NCBI RefSeq assembly: GCF_900102145.1
Contig: NZ_FNBC01000014.1
Location: 1-58,107 of the forward strand
Direction: 5' to 3'
Source of the DNA: Thermus arciformis
GTDB taxonomy: Bacteria > Deinococcota > Deinococci > Deinococcales > Thermaceae
Length of the DNA: 58,107 bases
Shown: piece by piece, positions 7,720-13,815 of the stretch
Position numbering within the stretch: position 1 is the stretch's first letter
Layout: the number at the start of each line of letters is the position of its first letter
The notes under the pieces: generated by a model
What the model was told of the DNA's origin: nothing
The model's database searches: none
What the model saw: the letters and a program-made list of their open reading frames with translations, nothing else
Position numbers and translations under genes: made by a program

Positions 7720-7739
7720 GGGGGGCCACCCGGCCCCCC
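7720..7739 (-). repeat. Intercistronic GC hairpin
   Basis: GGGGGGCC-ACCC-GGCCCCCC (8-bp stem, 4-nt loop) between the 80-aa gene stop (7746) and the 86-aa gene ribosome site. Confidence 0.55.
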
Positions 7740-7745
7740 CTGGCC

Positions 7746-7988
7746 CTAAGCCACCTCCAGGACCACCCACCCGGCCCGGCTCGGCACGAAGACCTTCTCC
7801 CCCGGAAGGGGCTGGACCTCCAGGACCTCCACGTGGCCCAGGGCCTCGAGGTCCTCCAGGTCCACCCACCCCTCCTCCACCAGCCGGGGGTGGACATAGG
7901 CCCCGTGCCGCCGGATGAGGCCCTCCAGGGCCCGGTCCGAGAGCCTGGCCTTGGGAACGCCGTCCGTGTTGGGCAGGAGCGCGACCAT
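7746..7988 (-). CDS. Hypothetical protein, 80 aa
   Basis: Starts MVALLPNTDGVPKARLSDRA. It has a central acidic region (GWVDLEDLEALGHVEVLEV) and a beta-rich C-terminus (EKVFVPSRAGWVVLEVA). No family is recognised. The ATG follows an aggaggtgc site, and the upstream gap carries another GC hairpin. Confidence 0.58.
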   Translation of the reverse strand: MVALLPNTDGVPKARLSDRALEGLIRRHGAYVHPRLVEEGWVDLEDLEALGHVEVLEVQPLPGEKVFVPSRAGWVVLEVA

Positions 7989-8012
7989 CTTGCACCTCCT
8001 GCCCCTGGCCGT

Positions 8013-8028
8013 GGGGCCGCTAGGCCCC
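8013..8028 (-). repeat. Intercistronic GC hairpin overlapping a stop codon
   Basis: GGGGCC-GCTA-GGCCCC; the loop contains the stop codon (TAG on the minus strand, 8020-8022) of the 75-aa gene. The same 16 bases recur at 36323-36338. Confidence 0.6.
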
Positions 8029-8247
8029 CAGGCCCTCTTCCCTATACGCCACCCGCACCCGCTCCGGGCTCACCAGGACGAGGCCGCTCTTCCCCGGAGC
8101 GAAGGCCCGCACCACCTCTTCCGCGAGCTCCATAAGGAAGGCGTGGTCCTGGGGCCGGGGCCTTCCAGCCACCTTCACGGGCTTCCCCTCCTCAAAGACC
8201 ACGGCGAAGCTCCCGCTCACCCGGGCGAACCGCTTTAGCGCTTCCAT
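8020..8247 (-). CDS. Hypothetical protein, 75 aa
   Basis: Starts MEALKRFARVSGSFAVVFEE and has alternating strand/helix composition (PVKVAGRPRPQDHAF, LVLVSPERVRVAY). No family is recognised. The upstream flank holds another GC hairpin at 8263-8278, but no intact gene lies beyond it: the frame above is interrupted at 8320. A gene may have been lost there. Confidence 0.55.
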   Translation of the reverse strand: MEALKRFARVSGSFAVVFEEGKPVKVAGRPRPQDHAFLMELAEEVVRAFAPGKSGLVLVSPERVRVAYREEGLGA

Positions 8248-8262
8248 AGCGGCCTTCCCCGA

Positions 8263-8278
8263 GGGGCCGGAAGGCCCC
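8263..8278 (-). repeat. GC hairpin upstream of the 75-aa gene
   Basis: GGGGCC-GGAA-GGCCCC, identical in stem and loop to 6687-6702. A TGA (8284-8286, minus strand) sits just before it, but only about 11 open codons precede that stop, so it looks like the remnant of a removed gene. Confidence 0.5.
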
Positions 8279-8286
8279 CCCGCTCA

Positions 8287-8647
8287 TCTGGGCCGTTCCA
8301 CCCCGGGCGCTCCGTCGGTCTAGGTGCTCCACCTGACCTCGAGGCCGCCCAAGGTGTTCCAGGGGTGTTCCGGCGAGCCGTTCCGGTGTTCTGTGGGGTG
8401 TCCCGGGCCCGTACCGCCCTGGCACAACCGGTGGCACAACTGGTGGCACAGGTGTGTCAAAGCCTCTCCAGGAGCCACCTGAGCCCCCCGAGGAGGGCGA
8501 GGTGGCGGGGTAGAAGGCGCAGGCCGCCCACCAGGGGAGCCGCCTGCCGGGGGGGGAGCCTCGAGGCTGTGTCCTTTCCGGGGGGACGGTGGTGTCCCCG
8601 TCTTACCCAGGAGGACACCGGGGAGGGGCGCGGGAAAGGTGGGCGTC
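8287..8647. other. Non-coding stretch upstream of the repeat array
   Basis: No convincing gene on either strand; the open frames here have shadow-type Gly/Pro/Arg/His composition. The only structure I see is the short tandem repeat at 8420-8454. With the array at 8648-8809, it forms a roughly 600-bp gene-free region compatible with a replication or partition locus. Confidence 0.5.
8420..8454. repeat. 12-bp short tandem repeats
   Basis: TGGCACAACCGG (8420-8431), TGGCACAACTGG (8432-8443) and a partial TGGCACAGG (8444-8452). Two full units are direct and contiguous. It lies about 200 bp from the iteron-like array. Confidence 0.65.
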
Positions 8648-8809
8648 TGAGAAGGTGCCCGGTAGACACTATGTTGCGTCTGAGCATCTGCTCGGTAGAC
8701 ACAATGTTGTGCCTGAGCAAATGCTCGGTAGAAACCATGTTGCGGGTGAGCAAAATGCTCAGTAAACACAATGTCGTGCCTGAGCAAATGCTCGGTCGCA
8801 ACAAGCGGG
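8648..8809. repeat. Iteron-like array, five 33-34 bp direct repeats
   Basis: Contiguous units begin at 8648, 8681, 8714, 8747 and 8781 (the last shortened). The consensus has a first half TGAGCAaaTGCTC, itself a dyad (GAGCA/TGCTC), followed by GGTAGACACAATGTTGTGCC. The unit at 8681 contains CACAATGTTGTG, 11 of 12 bases matching the centre of the palindrome inside parB (CACAACGTTGTG). Regular helical-period direct repeats in a gene-free region are typical of plasmid iterons or partition sites. There is no spacer diversity, so this is not CRISPR. Confidence 0.75.
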
Positions 8810-8837
8810 AGGGAAAATCGGGGAAGGAGGGGTGTCG

Positions 8838-8853
8838 GGCAACCTGCGTTGCC
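8838..8853. repeat. Small dyad next to the repeat array
   Basis: GGCAAC-CTGC-GTTGCC (6-bp arms) between the array and the terminator of the 329-aa gene. It could be an accessory site of the same locus. Confidence 0.4.
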
Positions 8854-8880
8854 AAAAGAGGATGTCCGCCAAACAGAAAA

Positions 8881-8910
8881 CCCCGGAAGGATAAGGTGGT
8901 CCTTCCAGGG
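8881..8910 (-). terminator. Intrinsic terminator after the 329-aa gene
   Basis: On the minus strand: arm CCC-T-GGAAGGA, loop CCACCTTA, arm TCCTTCC-G-GGG, followed by TTTTCTGTTT. It begins 13 nt past the stop at 8924. It belongs to a family of three (also 9968-9997 and 11927-11956) sharing the loop ending CTTA. Confidence 0.75.
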
Positions 8911-8923
8911 CAAAGAAGGGTGT

Positions 8924-9913
8924 CTACCCGATGACCGGGGTCCGGTAGACGGGCTCCCCGGTGGCAGGGTCGCGGTAGACGGCGATCGCCCTGCCCCGCC
9001 CCAGTTCGTCCAGGTGGTACTTGGCCTTGCGGAGGGTGCCGATGGCCTCAAGCTCCGCCAAGAGCCCCCTCAGGTGGGTGTCCACCTCGGCCACCGCTTC
9101 CAAGTGGCGGCGCACCTCGGGGACCTTCCAGGAGGGGTTCTTCACGAGCTCCTGCAGGAGGCCGACGGCCATAACGGCCTTCATCGCCTCCCTAGAGATG
9201 CTCTGCCGCACCTCCCACCCGATAGGGGTCTTCAGGGCCACCACCTGGCCCTTCTCGCGGTCCACCAGGGCGGAGATGGACCGCACCGCCTCTACGAAAG
9301 CCTTCTCCCTGGCGGTGAGGCTCGCCACCAGGGCCTGGAGGGTCCTCAAGGAGCCGTCCCAGCCCAGGAGCCTGAGCCGGGCCTCCAGGTCCTCGGGGAT
9401 GAGGTCCTCGCGGCGGAAGTGGGGGTTGTCCTCGTGCTCCAGGGCCTCCTCGAGGGGGCTCCTGCCCTCCTCGTACTCCACCCCGGAGAGGAACCGCTCC
9501 AACCACTTGGCCGCGTCCTCCACCCGCTTGTCCCGAAGGCCCCAATGCTTCTCCTCCCTCGGGGTAAGGTCGTACACCTCCACGGCGTACCTCACTCCCT
9601 CGGGGGACTCCCAGACCATGGGCTTGCGCTCCTCCTTGGCCTTGCCCGTGCCCTTCACGAGCAAGGTGGAGGGCGTCTCCTCCTTCAGGCGCTCCCGGAG
9701 GCGGGCCAGGGCCACCCTGACCGCGGCCACGAAGGGGGCGGGCACGTCCCGGGTGTCCACCAGGACGTAGCCCTCCTTCGCCGCCTTGGTCATCAGGTCC
9801 CTCACGCTCCCGTCCTCCTTCCAGAGCCGCCGAAGGGCCTCGAGGGCCTCCTCCACCGAAGCCGCCGCCTTGCCGCTCGCCCAGAAGAGGCTACGAACGC
9901 TGACCTTGGTCAT
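8924..9913 (-). CDS. Hypothetical protein, 329 aa, beside the iteron-like array
   Basis: A soluble, charged, largely helical protein starting MTKVSVRSLFWASGKAA. The central half is acidic (EALEHEDNPHFRRED). No domain is recognised, and I cannot see a Rep winged helix or RCR motif. It is a monocistronic unit: its own promoter (9931-9959) lies directly after the terminator of the sigma-factor gene, and its own terminator is at 8881-8910. Its position next to the repeats makes a DNA-binding or replication role possible, but that is context only. The ATG follows a ggaggtaaaag site. Confidence 0.65.
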   Translation of the reverse strand: MTKVSVRSLFWASGKAAASVEEALEALRRLWKEDGSVRDLMTKAAKEGYVLVDTRDVPAPFVAAVRVALARLRERLKEETPSTLLVKGTGKAKEERKPMVWESPEGVRYAVEVYDLTPREEKHWGLRDKRVEDAAKWLERFLSGVEYEEGRSPLEEALEHEDNPHFRREDLIPEDLEARLRLLGWDGSLRTLQALVASLTAREKAFVEAVRSISALVDREKGQVVALKTPIGWEVRQSISREAMKAVMAVGLLQELVKNPSWKVPEVRRHLEAVAEVDTHLRGLLAELEAIGTLRKAKYHLDELGRGRAIAVYRDPATGEPVYRTPVIG

Positions 9914-9930
9914 CTTTTACCTCCAACCTC

Positions 9931-9959
9931 ATGCTACCTGTTTTCGCCTCTTCTGGCAA
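9931..9959 (-). promoter_or_regulatory. Promoter of the 329-aa gene
   Basis: Minus strand TTGCCA (9954-9959), a 17-bp spacer and TAGCAT (9931-9936). The ATG is 17 nt below the -10 box with ggaggt between them. The same hexamer pair TTGCCA/TAGCAT recurs at 18715-18743. Confidence 0.7.
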
Positions 9960-9967
9960 TAACGAAA

Positions 9968-9997
9968 CCTTGGAGGGATAAGGGGGTCCCTCCAAGG
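9968..9997 (-). terminator. Intrinsic terminator after the sigma-like gene
   Basis: On the minus strand: CCTTGGAGGGA, loop CCCCCTTA, TCCCTCCAAGG, then TTTCGTTATTG. The 11-bp stem is perfect, with stem bases changed in a compensated way relative to the other two family members. Confidence 0.78.
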
Positions 9998-10021
9998 CGA
10001 GGTGCAAGGTGCCGAAACCGC

Positions 10022-10774
10022 CTAGACTGCTTGGGTCCTCGTCATGGCCTCCTTCAGGGCCGCTTCAAGCTCCTCAAGCCCCTCTTCCTCCAAGCCGCCC
10101 TCTAGGAAGCGCTCCAAGAGCTCCGCCTCCTTCTCGCCCAGCTTCCGCCGGAGGCCATAGCGCTCGATGGCCTCTTCCAGGGCTTTGAAGGCGAAGTCCC
10201 TCTCCTCCTCGCGCTCCCAGGGGTCGTGGCCCACGAACTCCTCCAGCCGGGTGCCCTCTTCGGTGGTGTTGTCCAGGCTGAGGATGGCCTCCGCCTCCGC
10301 CACGGCCAAGGCCTCCTCCACCACCTCCAAGGGGATCCCGAGCCTCTCGGCGACTTCCTCCGGCGTGGGTTCACGCCCGAGCTCCGCCTGAAGCCCTTCC
10401 GTGGCCCGCTTGACCTTGGCCACGAGCCGGGAGTTCGTGTACCCCACCCCCCGGTTCCGGTAGAACCACTCCCGCACAGCGCGGTCGGCTTCCACCATCA
10501 CCCAGAAGGTGAGGTTCTTGGAGGGAGAGGGGAGCTTGCGCTCGCCCGTCCGCCAGGCCTTGAGGGAGCCGTGGACCCTGAGGGCCACCTCCTGGGCGAG
10601 GTCCAACGCCTCGTCCCCGAGGAGGTGGAACCGGGAGAAGCCCTCCTTGAGGGCCAGGGCGTAGTAGTGCCGCCCCAGCGCCTCGTAGTCCTCCGCGACG
10701 AACGCCCTCATGACCTGCTCCCTCGTCAAAAGCCGAACGCCTTCCGCCATGAGCCGGACGCTGTCGGTGCGCAT
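10022..10774 (-). CDS. Sigma-70-family-like transcription factor
   Basis: A 250-aa protein. A region-2-like segment (DEALDLAQEVALRVHGSLKAW, about residues 53-73) is followed by a classic region-3 helix-turn-helix (ELGREPTPEEVAERLGIPLE, about 133-152). The C-terminus is acidic and helical, and a region 4 for -35 recognition is weak or absent. It is probably an element-encoded sigma factor or sigma-like regulator directing transcription of accessory or transfer genes. It has its own promoter (10792-10820) and terminator (9968-9997). The ATG follows ggaggtaaaaa. Confidence 0.78.
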   Translation of the reverse strand: MRTDSVRLMAEGVRLLTREQVMRAFVAEDYEALGRHYYALALKEGFSRFHLLGDEALDLAQEVALRVHGSLKAWRTGERKLPSPSKNLTFWVMVEADRAVREWFYRNRGVGYTNSRLVAKVKRATEGLQAELGREPTPEEVAERLGIPLEVVEEALAVAEAEAILSLDNTTEEGTRLEEFVGHDPWEREEERDFAFKALEEAIERYGLRRKLGEKEAELLERFLEGGLEEEGLEELEAALKEAMTRTQAV

Positions 10775-10791
10775 TTTTTACCTCCGCCCTC

Positions 10792-10820
10792 ATGGTACCT
10801 CTTAAGGCGGAGGAAAGCAA
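10792..10820 (-). promoter_or_regulatory. Promoter of the sigma-like gene
   Basis: Minus strand TTGCTT (10815-10820), 17 bp, TACCAT (10792-10797), followed by GAGG.GGAGGTAAAAA and the ATG. The arrangement matches the 329-aa gene promoter almost base for base downstream of -10. Confidence 0.65.
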
Positions 10821-10891
10821 GCTTGTGTGGCTACCTCTTGCGCTGAAGGGCCCTCCTCGGCTAAACTGAAAGGGCCGAAGCCGCTTGCTGG

Positions 10892-10913
10892 CTGTCGGTC
10901 GTTTTTTACCTCC
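10892..10913 (-). repeat. Degenerate copy of the sigma-gene start region
   Basis: CTGTCGGT, two bases, TTTTTTACCTCC (plus-strand reading) duplicates CTGTCGGT, five bases, TTTTTTACCTCC at 10761-10785, where it forms the ribosome site and start of the sigma-like gene. In this copy the start codon is lost, and no gene follows it. Confidence 0.5.
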
Positions 10914-10921
10914 ACCGAGTA

Positions 10922-10946
10922 GGCCCCTGGCCCTCCGCCGGGGGCC
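10922..10946 (-). terminator. Hairpin after the membrane-protein gene
   Basis: GGCCCC (10922-10927) pairs with GGGGCC (10941-10946), starting 8 nt beyond the stop at 10955. No T-run is seen, so this could be a weak terminator or a processing hairpin. Confidence 0.4.
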
Positions 10947-10954
10947 GAAAGGTT

Positions 10955-11260
10955 TTACCTTCCCCGCCTCAAGCGGCGCACCTCCTCCTTGAGCTCGCGC
11001 ACCTCCCGCCTGAGCCCTCGGGCCTCCTCCTCGAGGGACCAGAACGGGTCGAAGGGGTTGGAGAAGAGGGAGGGCCTGGAGAAGAGGAACCCGAGCACCA
11101 TGAGGAAGAGGAAGACCCCCGCCGCCAGGTACAGGAGCCAGGTCCCCTCCCGGGCCAGGTCCAGGACCACCCCTCCGGCCACCATGAGCCAGAAGAGGCG
11201 GCTACGGAAGACTTCCCTCACCGCTTGCTTCGCCAGTCGCTTGTTTTGTTCCCGAAGCAT
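10955..11260 (-). CDS. Small membrane protein with C-terminal coiled coil, 101 aa
   Basis: Two adjacent hydrophobic helices (about residues 22-38 and 43-60) follow a basic N-terminus, then an amphipathic Arg/Glu heptad region (EEEARGLRREVRELKEEVRR) ends the protein. No family is recognised. The ATG comes 2 nt after the vapC-like stop, so it is the third gene of the toxin-antitoxin transcription unit. Confidence 0.6.
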   Translation of the reverse strand: MLREQNKRLAKQAVREVFRSRLFWLMVAGGVVLDLAREGTWLLYLAAGVFLFLMVLGFLFSRPSLFSNPFDPFWSLEEEARGLRREVRELKEEVRRLRRGR

Positions 11261-11262
11261 CG

Positions 11263-11667
11263 CTACCCCCAGAGGCTCCTGGACCTAGCGTAGCGCCTCA
11301 GGCGCTCGTCCTTGGTCACCAGCACCGCCCCGAGCTTCAGGGTCGTGGCCAGGATGAACCGGTCCGCCGGATCCGGGTGGGGCAGGTCCAGGTAGGCCGC
11401 CTCCAGGGCGACCCCCGCGTCCAGGGGAACCACCCCGATCCCCCGCACCCGCAAGGCCTCCTCCAGCCAACGCCGGGGCTCCAGGGAAAAGGCGACCCGA
11501 CCCTTTTGGGCGAGGACCGCCACCTCCCAGGGGGTGATGGCCGAGATGTGGAGGGCTTCCCTCGCCCGGGCCTCGTCCAGGGTCCGCACCAGCCCCTTGG
11601 GGAGGACTTCCGGGCTCGCCAGGTACCAGACCCAGGCGTGGGTGTCCAGGACCAGGGGCCCCCTCAC
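11263..11667 (-). CDS. vapC: VapC-like PIN-domain toxin
   Basis: A 134-aa PIN ribonuclease. The acidic triad is visible: D8 (VLDTHAW), E48 (ITPWEVA) and D99/D102 (HPDPADRF), with the usual LVTKDERLRRY strand near the end. PIN toxins cleave RNA, usually tRNA or rRNA, and are held in check by the partner. The GTG start at 11665-11667 overlaps the antitoxin TGA (GTGA). An in-frame extension to 11922 lies over the antitoxin and is rejected. Confidence 0.88.
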   Translation of the reverse strand: MRGPLVLDTHAWVWYLASPEVLPKGLVRTLDEARAREALHISAITPWEVAVLAQKGRVAFSLEPRRWLEEALRVRGIGVVPLDAGVALEAAYLDLPHPDPADRFILATTLKLGAVLVTKDERLRRYARSRSLWG

Positions 11668-11888
11668 GCCAGGACCTCCCAGGCCTCTCCGGTGGGCTCC
11701 GTGGGGTCCTCGTAGCGGAGGAGGGTGCCCAAAAGTTTCTCCCTGGGGTCCTCCTCCCGGTAGGGGCGCACCTCCAGGACGGGACGGCCCCGGTGGGTGA
11801 GGAGGAGGGGCTCCCCGGTGGCTTCCACCCGGCGGAGGAGTTCCAGGGCGTGGGCCTTGAAGTAGGACTTGGAGACCTTCATGACCAT
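11664..11888 (-). CDS. Phd/YefM-type antitoxin
   Basis: A 74-aa protein beginning MVMKVSKSYFKAHALELLRR, with the Phd pattern of an N-terminal DNA-binding domain (RVEATGEPLLLTHRGRPVLEV) and a disordered acidic C-terminus for toxin binding. The ATG at 11886-11888 is preferred over the one at 11892-11894, because the latter overlaps the -10 box (TACAAT, 11893-11898); the mRNA would be leaderless. Autoregulation by the toxin-antitoxin complex is usual for the family. Confidence 0.85.
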   Translation of the reverse strand: MVMKVSKSYFKAHALELLRRVEATGEPLLLTHRGRPVLEVRPYREEDPREKLLGTLLRYEDPTEPTGEAWEVLA

Positions 11889-11892
11889 AGAC

Positions 11893-11922
11893 ATTGTACC
11901 TGGTCATAACGCGCCACGACAA
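11893..11922 (-). promoter_or_regulatory. Promoter of the toxin-antitoxin operon
   Basis: Minus strand TTGTCG (11917-11922), an 18-bp spacer and TACAAT (11893-11898); the antitoxin ATG follows after 4 nt. The -35 box abuts the terminator of the upstream gene. Confidence 0.6.
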
Positions 11923-11926
11923 GAAA

Positions 11927-11956
11927 CCCCGGAAGGATAAGGGCGTCCTTCCAGGG
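11927..11956 (-). terminator. Intrinsic terminator after the 68-aa gene
   Basis: Minus strand CCC-T-GGAAGGA, loop CGCCCTTA, TCCTTCC-G-GGG followed by TTTCTTG. Nearly identical over its length to the terminator at 8881-8910. Confidence 0.75.
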
Positions 11957-11974
11957 CAAAGAAGGGCGGAAGGC

Positions 11975-12181
11975 CTACTCCAGCACCACCTCGGGCTCGA
12001 AGCCCGCCCAGATGGCCGCGGCCAGGACGTGCGAGAGGTTCACCCCCCGCACCCTGAGGGCCGGCTTGGGCCACCCGTGGTCGGGGCGGATCACCGCCCG
12101 GCCCAGGCTCGCCCGCTCCAGCGCCTTACGGAAAGCCTCCTGGTGCCGCGTGTCCTTGAAGATCAACACCTTCTCTTCCAT
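11975..12181 (-). CDS. Hypothetical protein, 68 aa
   Basis: Starts MEEKVLIFKDTRHQEAFRKA. It is a small alpha/beta protein ending G-F-E-P-E-V-V-L-E, with no family recognised. It is a single-gene unit with its own promoter (12191-12219) and terminator (11927-11956), divergent from the 103-aa gene. Confidence 0.6.
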   Translation of the reverse strand: MEEKVLIFKDTRHQEAFRKALERASLGRAVIRPDHGWPKPALRVRGVNLSHVLAAAIWAGFEPEVVLE

Positions 12182-12190
12182 GGCAATTTA

Positions 12191-12240
12191 ATGCTACCAC
12201 TAAGACCGCTTTCAGACAATAAGGTACTTTGTGCTATACT
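12191..12240. promoter_or_regulatory. Divergent overlapping promoters
   Basis: Minus strand: TTGTCT (12214-12219), 17 bp, TAGCAT (12191-12196), serving the 68-aa gene 9 nt downstream. Plus strand: TATACT (12235-12240) six bases before the ATG at 12247, with a weak TTCAGA -35 (12211-12216). The two -35 boxes overlap, so the promoters should compete. Confidence 0.65.
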
Positions 12241-12246
12241 TGGGCC

Positions 12247-12558
12247 ATGCTCGCCGAAGCCTTCCGCGAGTACGCGAGGCCCAAGGGACAGGGCCGGGCC
12301 TACCTGGAGAACCTGGCGGGCTTCTTCCTGGCGGTGGCCCGGGACCAGGGGGAGGAGGAGCAGGTCCGCATGGTCATCGGCGAGGATCCCGTCCTCGGCC
12401 CCTACCTGGACGTGGACCTCCGGGAGGCCCCCAGGACCCACGCCTGGCTCTCCGCCTTCCGGGAAGCGGCCAAGGAAGGCGCCGCCCTAGCCCTCCAGGA
12501 GAACGAGGACGGCACCGTGGACGCCACCGTCCTCCCGCCGAGGAAGGCCGAGGCGTGA
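12247..12558 (+). CDS. Hypothetical protein, 103 aa
   Basis: Starts MLAEAFREYARPKGQGRAYLE. It is helical and acidic in the middle (RDQGEEEQVRMVIGEDPVLG), with no family recognised. The start is set by a -10 box ending 6 nt upstream, giving a leaderless transcript. It is the only plus-strand gene between nrdA and the virB10-like gene. Two consecutive hairpins with T-runs follow it. Confidence 0.65.
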   Translation: MLAEAFREYARPKGQGRAYLENLAGFFLAVARDQGEEEQVRMVIGEDPVLGPYLDVDLREAPRTHAWLSAFREAAKEGAALALQENEDGTVDATVLPPRKAEA

Positions 12559-12572
12559 TATACTGGATCTCG

Positions 12573-12633
12573 GAAGGCCGAAGCCTTCTTTTCCGTGGCA
12601 CCCCGGGGCGCTGAGCTCCGGGGTTTGGATTTT
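12573..12633 (+). terminator. Tandem intrinsic terminators
   Basis: First: GAAGGC-CGAA-GCCTTC followed by TTTT (12573-12592). Second: CCCCGG (12601-12606) pairs with CCGGGG (12618-12623), then TTTGGATTTT. Both end the 103-aa plus-strand gene. Confidence 0.75.
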
Positions 12634-12641
12634 GGTGGCGC

Positions 12642-12689
12642 GTCTTAGCTACACGGGGAAGGGAGAGGGGAACGGCGTGTAGCTAAGAC
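12642..12689. repeat. 14-bp inverted repeat, copy 2
   Basis: Same arms as at 6279-6325 (GTCTTAGCTACACG / CGTGTAGCTAAGAC) around a 20-nt purine-rich spacer. The right arm includes the stop codon (12683-12685) of the minus-strand protease gene. It lies between convergent genes, so a bidirectional terminator or a shared binding site are both possible. Confidence 0.8.
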
Positions 12690-13276
12690 CACCCCACGAG
12701 GAACCCCACGGCCACCAGGAGCCCGCCCAAGGGCACCGCCACGTAGGAGCCCGTGAGGGCGGCCATCACCCGCCTCGCCTCCTCCCTCCACTCCGGGGGC
12801 AGGACCTCGAGGCCCCGCCGGTTGGCGTCCACCTCTAGGGGAAGGCTCGCGAGGAAGAGGCCATACCCCCCGGTGAGGAAGGCCGCCCCGAGGGGGCTCG
12901 GGCCCACCAGGAACCCGAGGACGAGAAGCCCCAGGGCCAGGGTCAGGGCCCCCTGCGCGGCCCGCACCATCTCGGGGCGTTCACGCCATTGCAGGGCGTG
13001 CCCCACCTCGTGAACGGCCACGGCCAGGTGGTATAGGCTCTTCCCCTCGTACACGGCCCGGGTCAGGTAGACGCTCCGCTCCGGGTAGCGCACGCCGTTT
13101 CTCCGGCCCACCCGCACCCGGAAGCCCGTGAGGCCCTTCCGCAAAGCCTCCCCGGCGAAGGGGCCCGCCTCGAGGGGAACAGGGACACCCCGGTAGCGAA
13201 GGACGGTGAACGCCAGGTAGACGGCGTATCCCGCCACCAGGGCGAGTCCGGTGAGGGCGAGGAGCGCGCCGTTCAC
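12683..13276 (-). CDS. YugP-like membrane zinc metallopeptidase
   Basis: A 197-aa protein with an N-terminal membrane helix, then the zinc-binding HEVGHALQ motif (about residues 89-96), two further hydrophobic helices (about 108-145) and an end helix. The pattern SLPLEVDANRRGLEVL matches the YugP/Zn_peptidase_2 family. It probably processes or turns over envelope proteins. The GTG overlaps the upstream gene stop (GTGA). It is the distal gene of a minus-strand run starting at the SLH protein. Confidence 0.8.
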   Translation of the reverse strand: MNGALLALTGLALVAGYAVYLAFTVLRYRGVPVPLEAGPFAGEALRKGLTGFRVRVGRRNGVRYPERSVYLTRAVYEGKSLYHLAVAVHEVGHALQWRERPEMVRAAQGALTLALGLLVLGFLVGPSPLGAAFLTGGYGLFLASLPLEVDANRRGLEVLPPEWREEARRVMAALTGSYVAVPLGGLLVAVGFLVGWS

Positions 13277-13815
13277 CCGTTCACCACCTCCAGGAGCATG
13301 TTCCGGAGGAAGAGGACCCCCCCGTACACCAGGGCGGGCACGTCCATGCCCCGGAACCGCTCACCCCTCTCCAGACCCACCGTTTCCGCCGCCCAGGCTC
13401 CCAAGGAGAGGAGAAGTCCCGTCCACCCGTACACGCCCACCCCGGCCAGGGCCAGGGCGGCGTACCGCCATCCTCCGGGCAGGACCCCGGCCAGGACCAC
13501 CCCTAGGGGGGCGAGCCACAGGCCCCGGAAGAGGAGGCCCCCGAGGAGGAAGGCCAGGCCCGCCCCTAGGCGCCACCAGCCCCCCCGCCTCCAGAGGGCC
13601 AGGACCCCCTGCCCCACCCAGAGGGCGAGGAGGGGCGAGGCCCCCTTCATCCCCGCCGTGAGCCACCCGAGGCCGGAGAAGAAGGCCTCCCTCCACCCCA
13701 CCCGCCTGGCGAATAGGGCCCCGGTGAAGGGAGCCCCCCAGGGGCCATCCAGTAGCCCCGCCAGGGCCCCCAAAAGCTCAGGCCGAAGCCCTCTCCGTCC
13801 TGCGGTAGACGCCAT
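13273..13815 (-). CDS. Polytopic membrane protein, 180 aa
   Basis: Very hydrophobic, with about five Gly/Leu-rich membrane segments and few charges. No family is recognised. The listed ATG overlaps the upstream gene by 38 nt; a TTG near 13771 just after the upstream stop is an alternative start. It may be an inner-membrane accessory of the transfer machine by location only. Confidence 0.55.
   Translation of the reverse strand: MASTAGRRGLRPELLGALAGLLDGPWGAPFTGALFARRVGWREAFFSGLGWLTAGMKGASPLLALWVGQGVLALWRRGGWWRLGAGLAFLLGGLLFRGLWLAPLGVVLAGVLPGGWRYAALALAGVGVYGWTGLLLSLGAWAAETVGLERGERFRGMDVPALVYGGVLFLRNMLLEVVNG

Noticed and set aside
8648-8809. CRISPR array
   Set aside because: Units are contiguous, degenerate and 33-34 bp long with no variable spacers and no cas genes nearby; direct iteron-like repeats fit better.
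9936-9950. Second LexA operator near the 329-aa gene promoter
   Set aside because: Only a half-site (ACAGGTAG-like) is present with no opposite arm.
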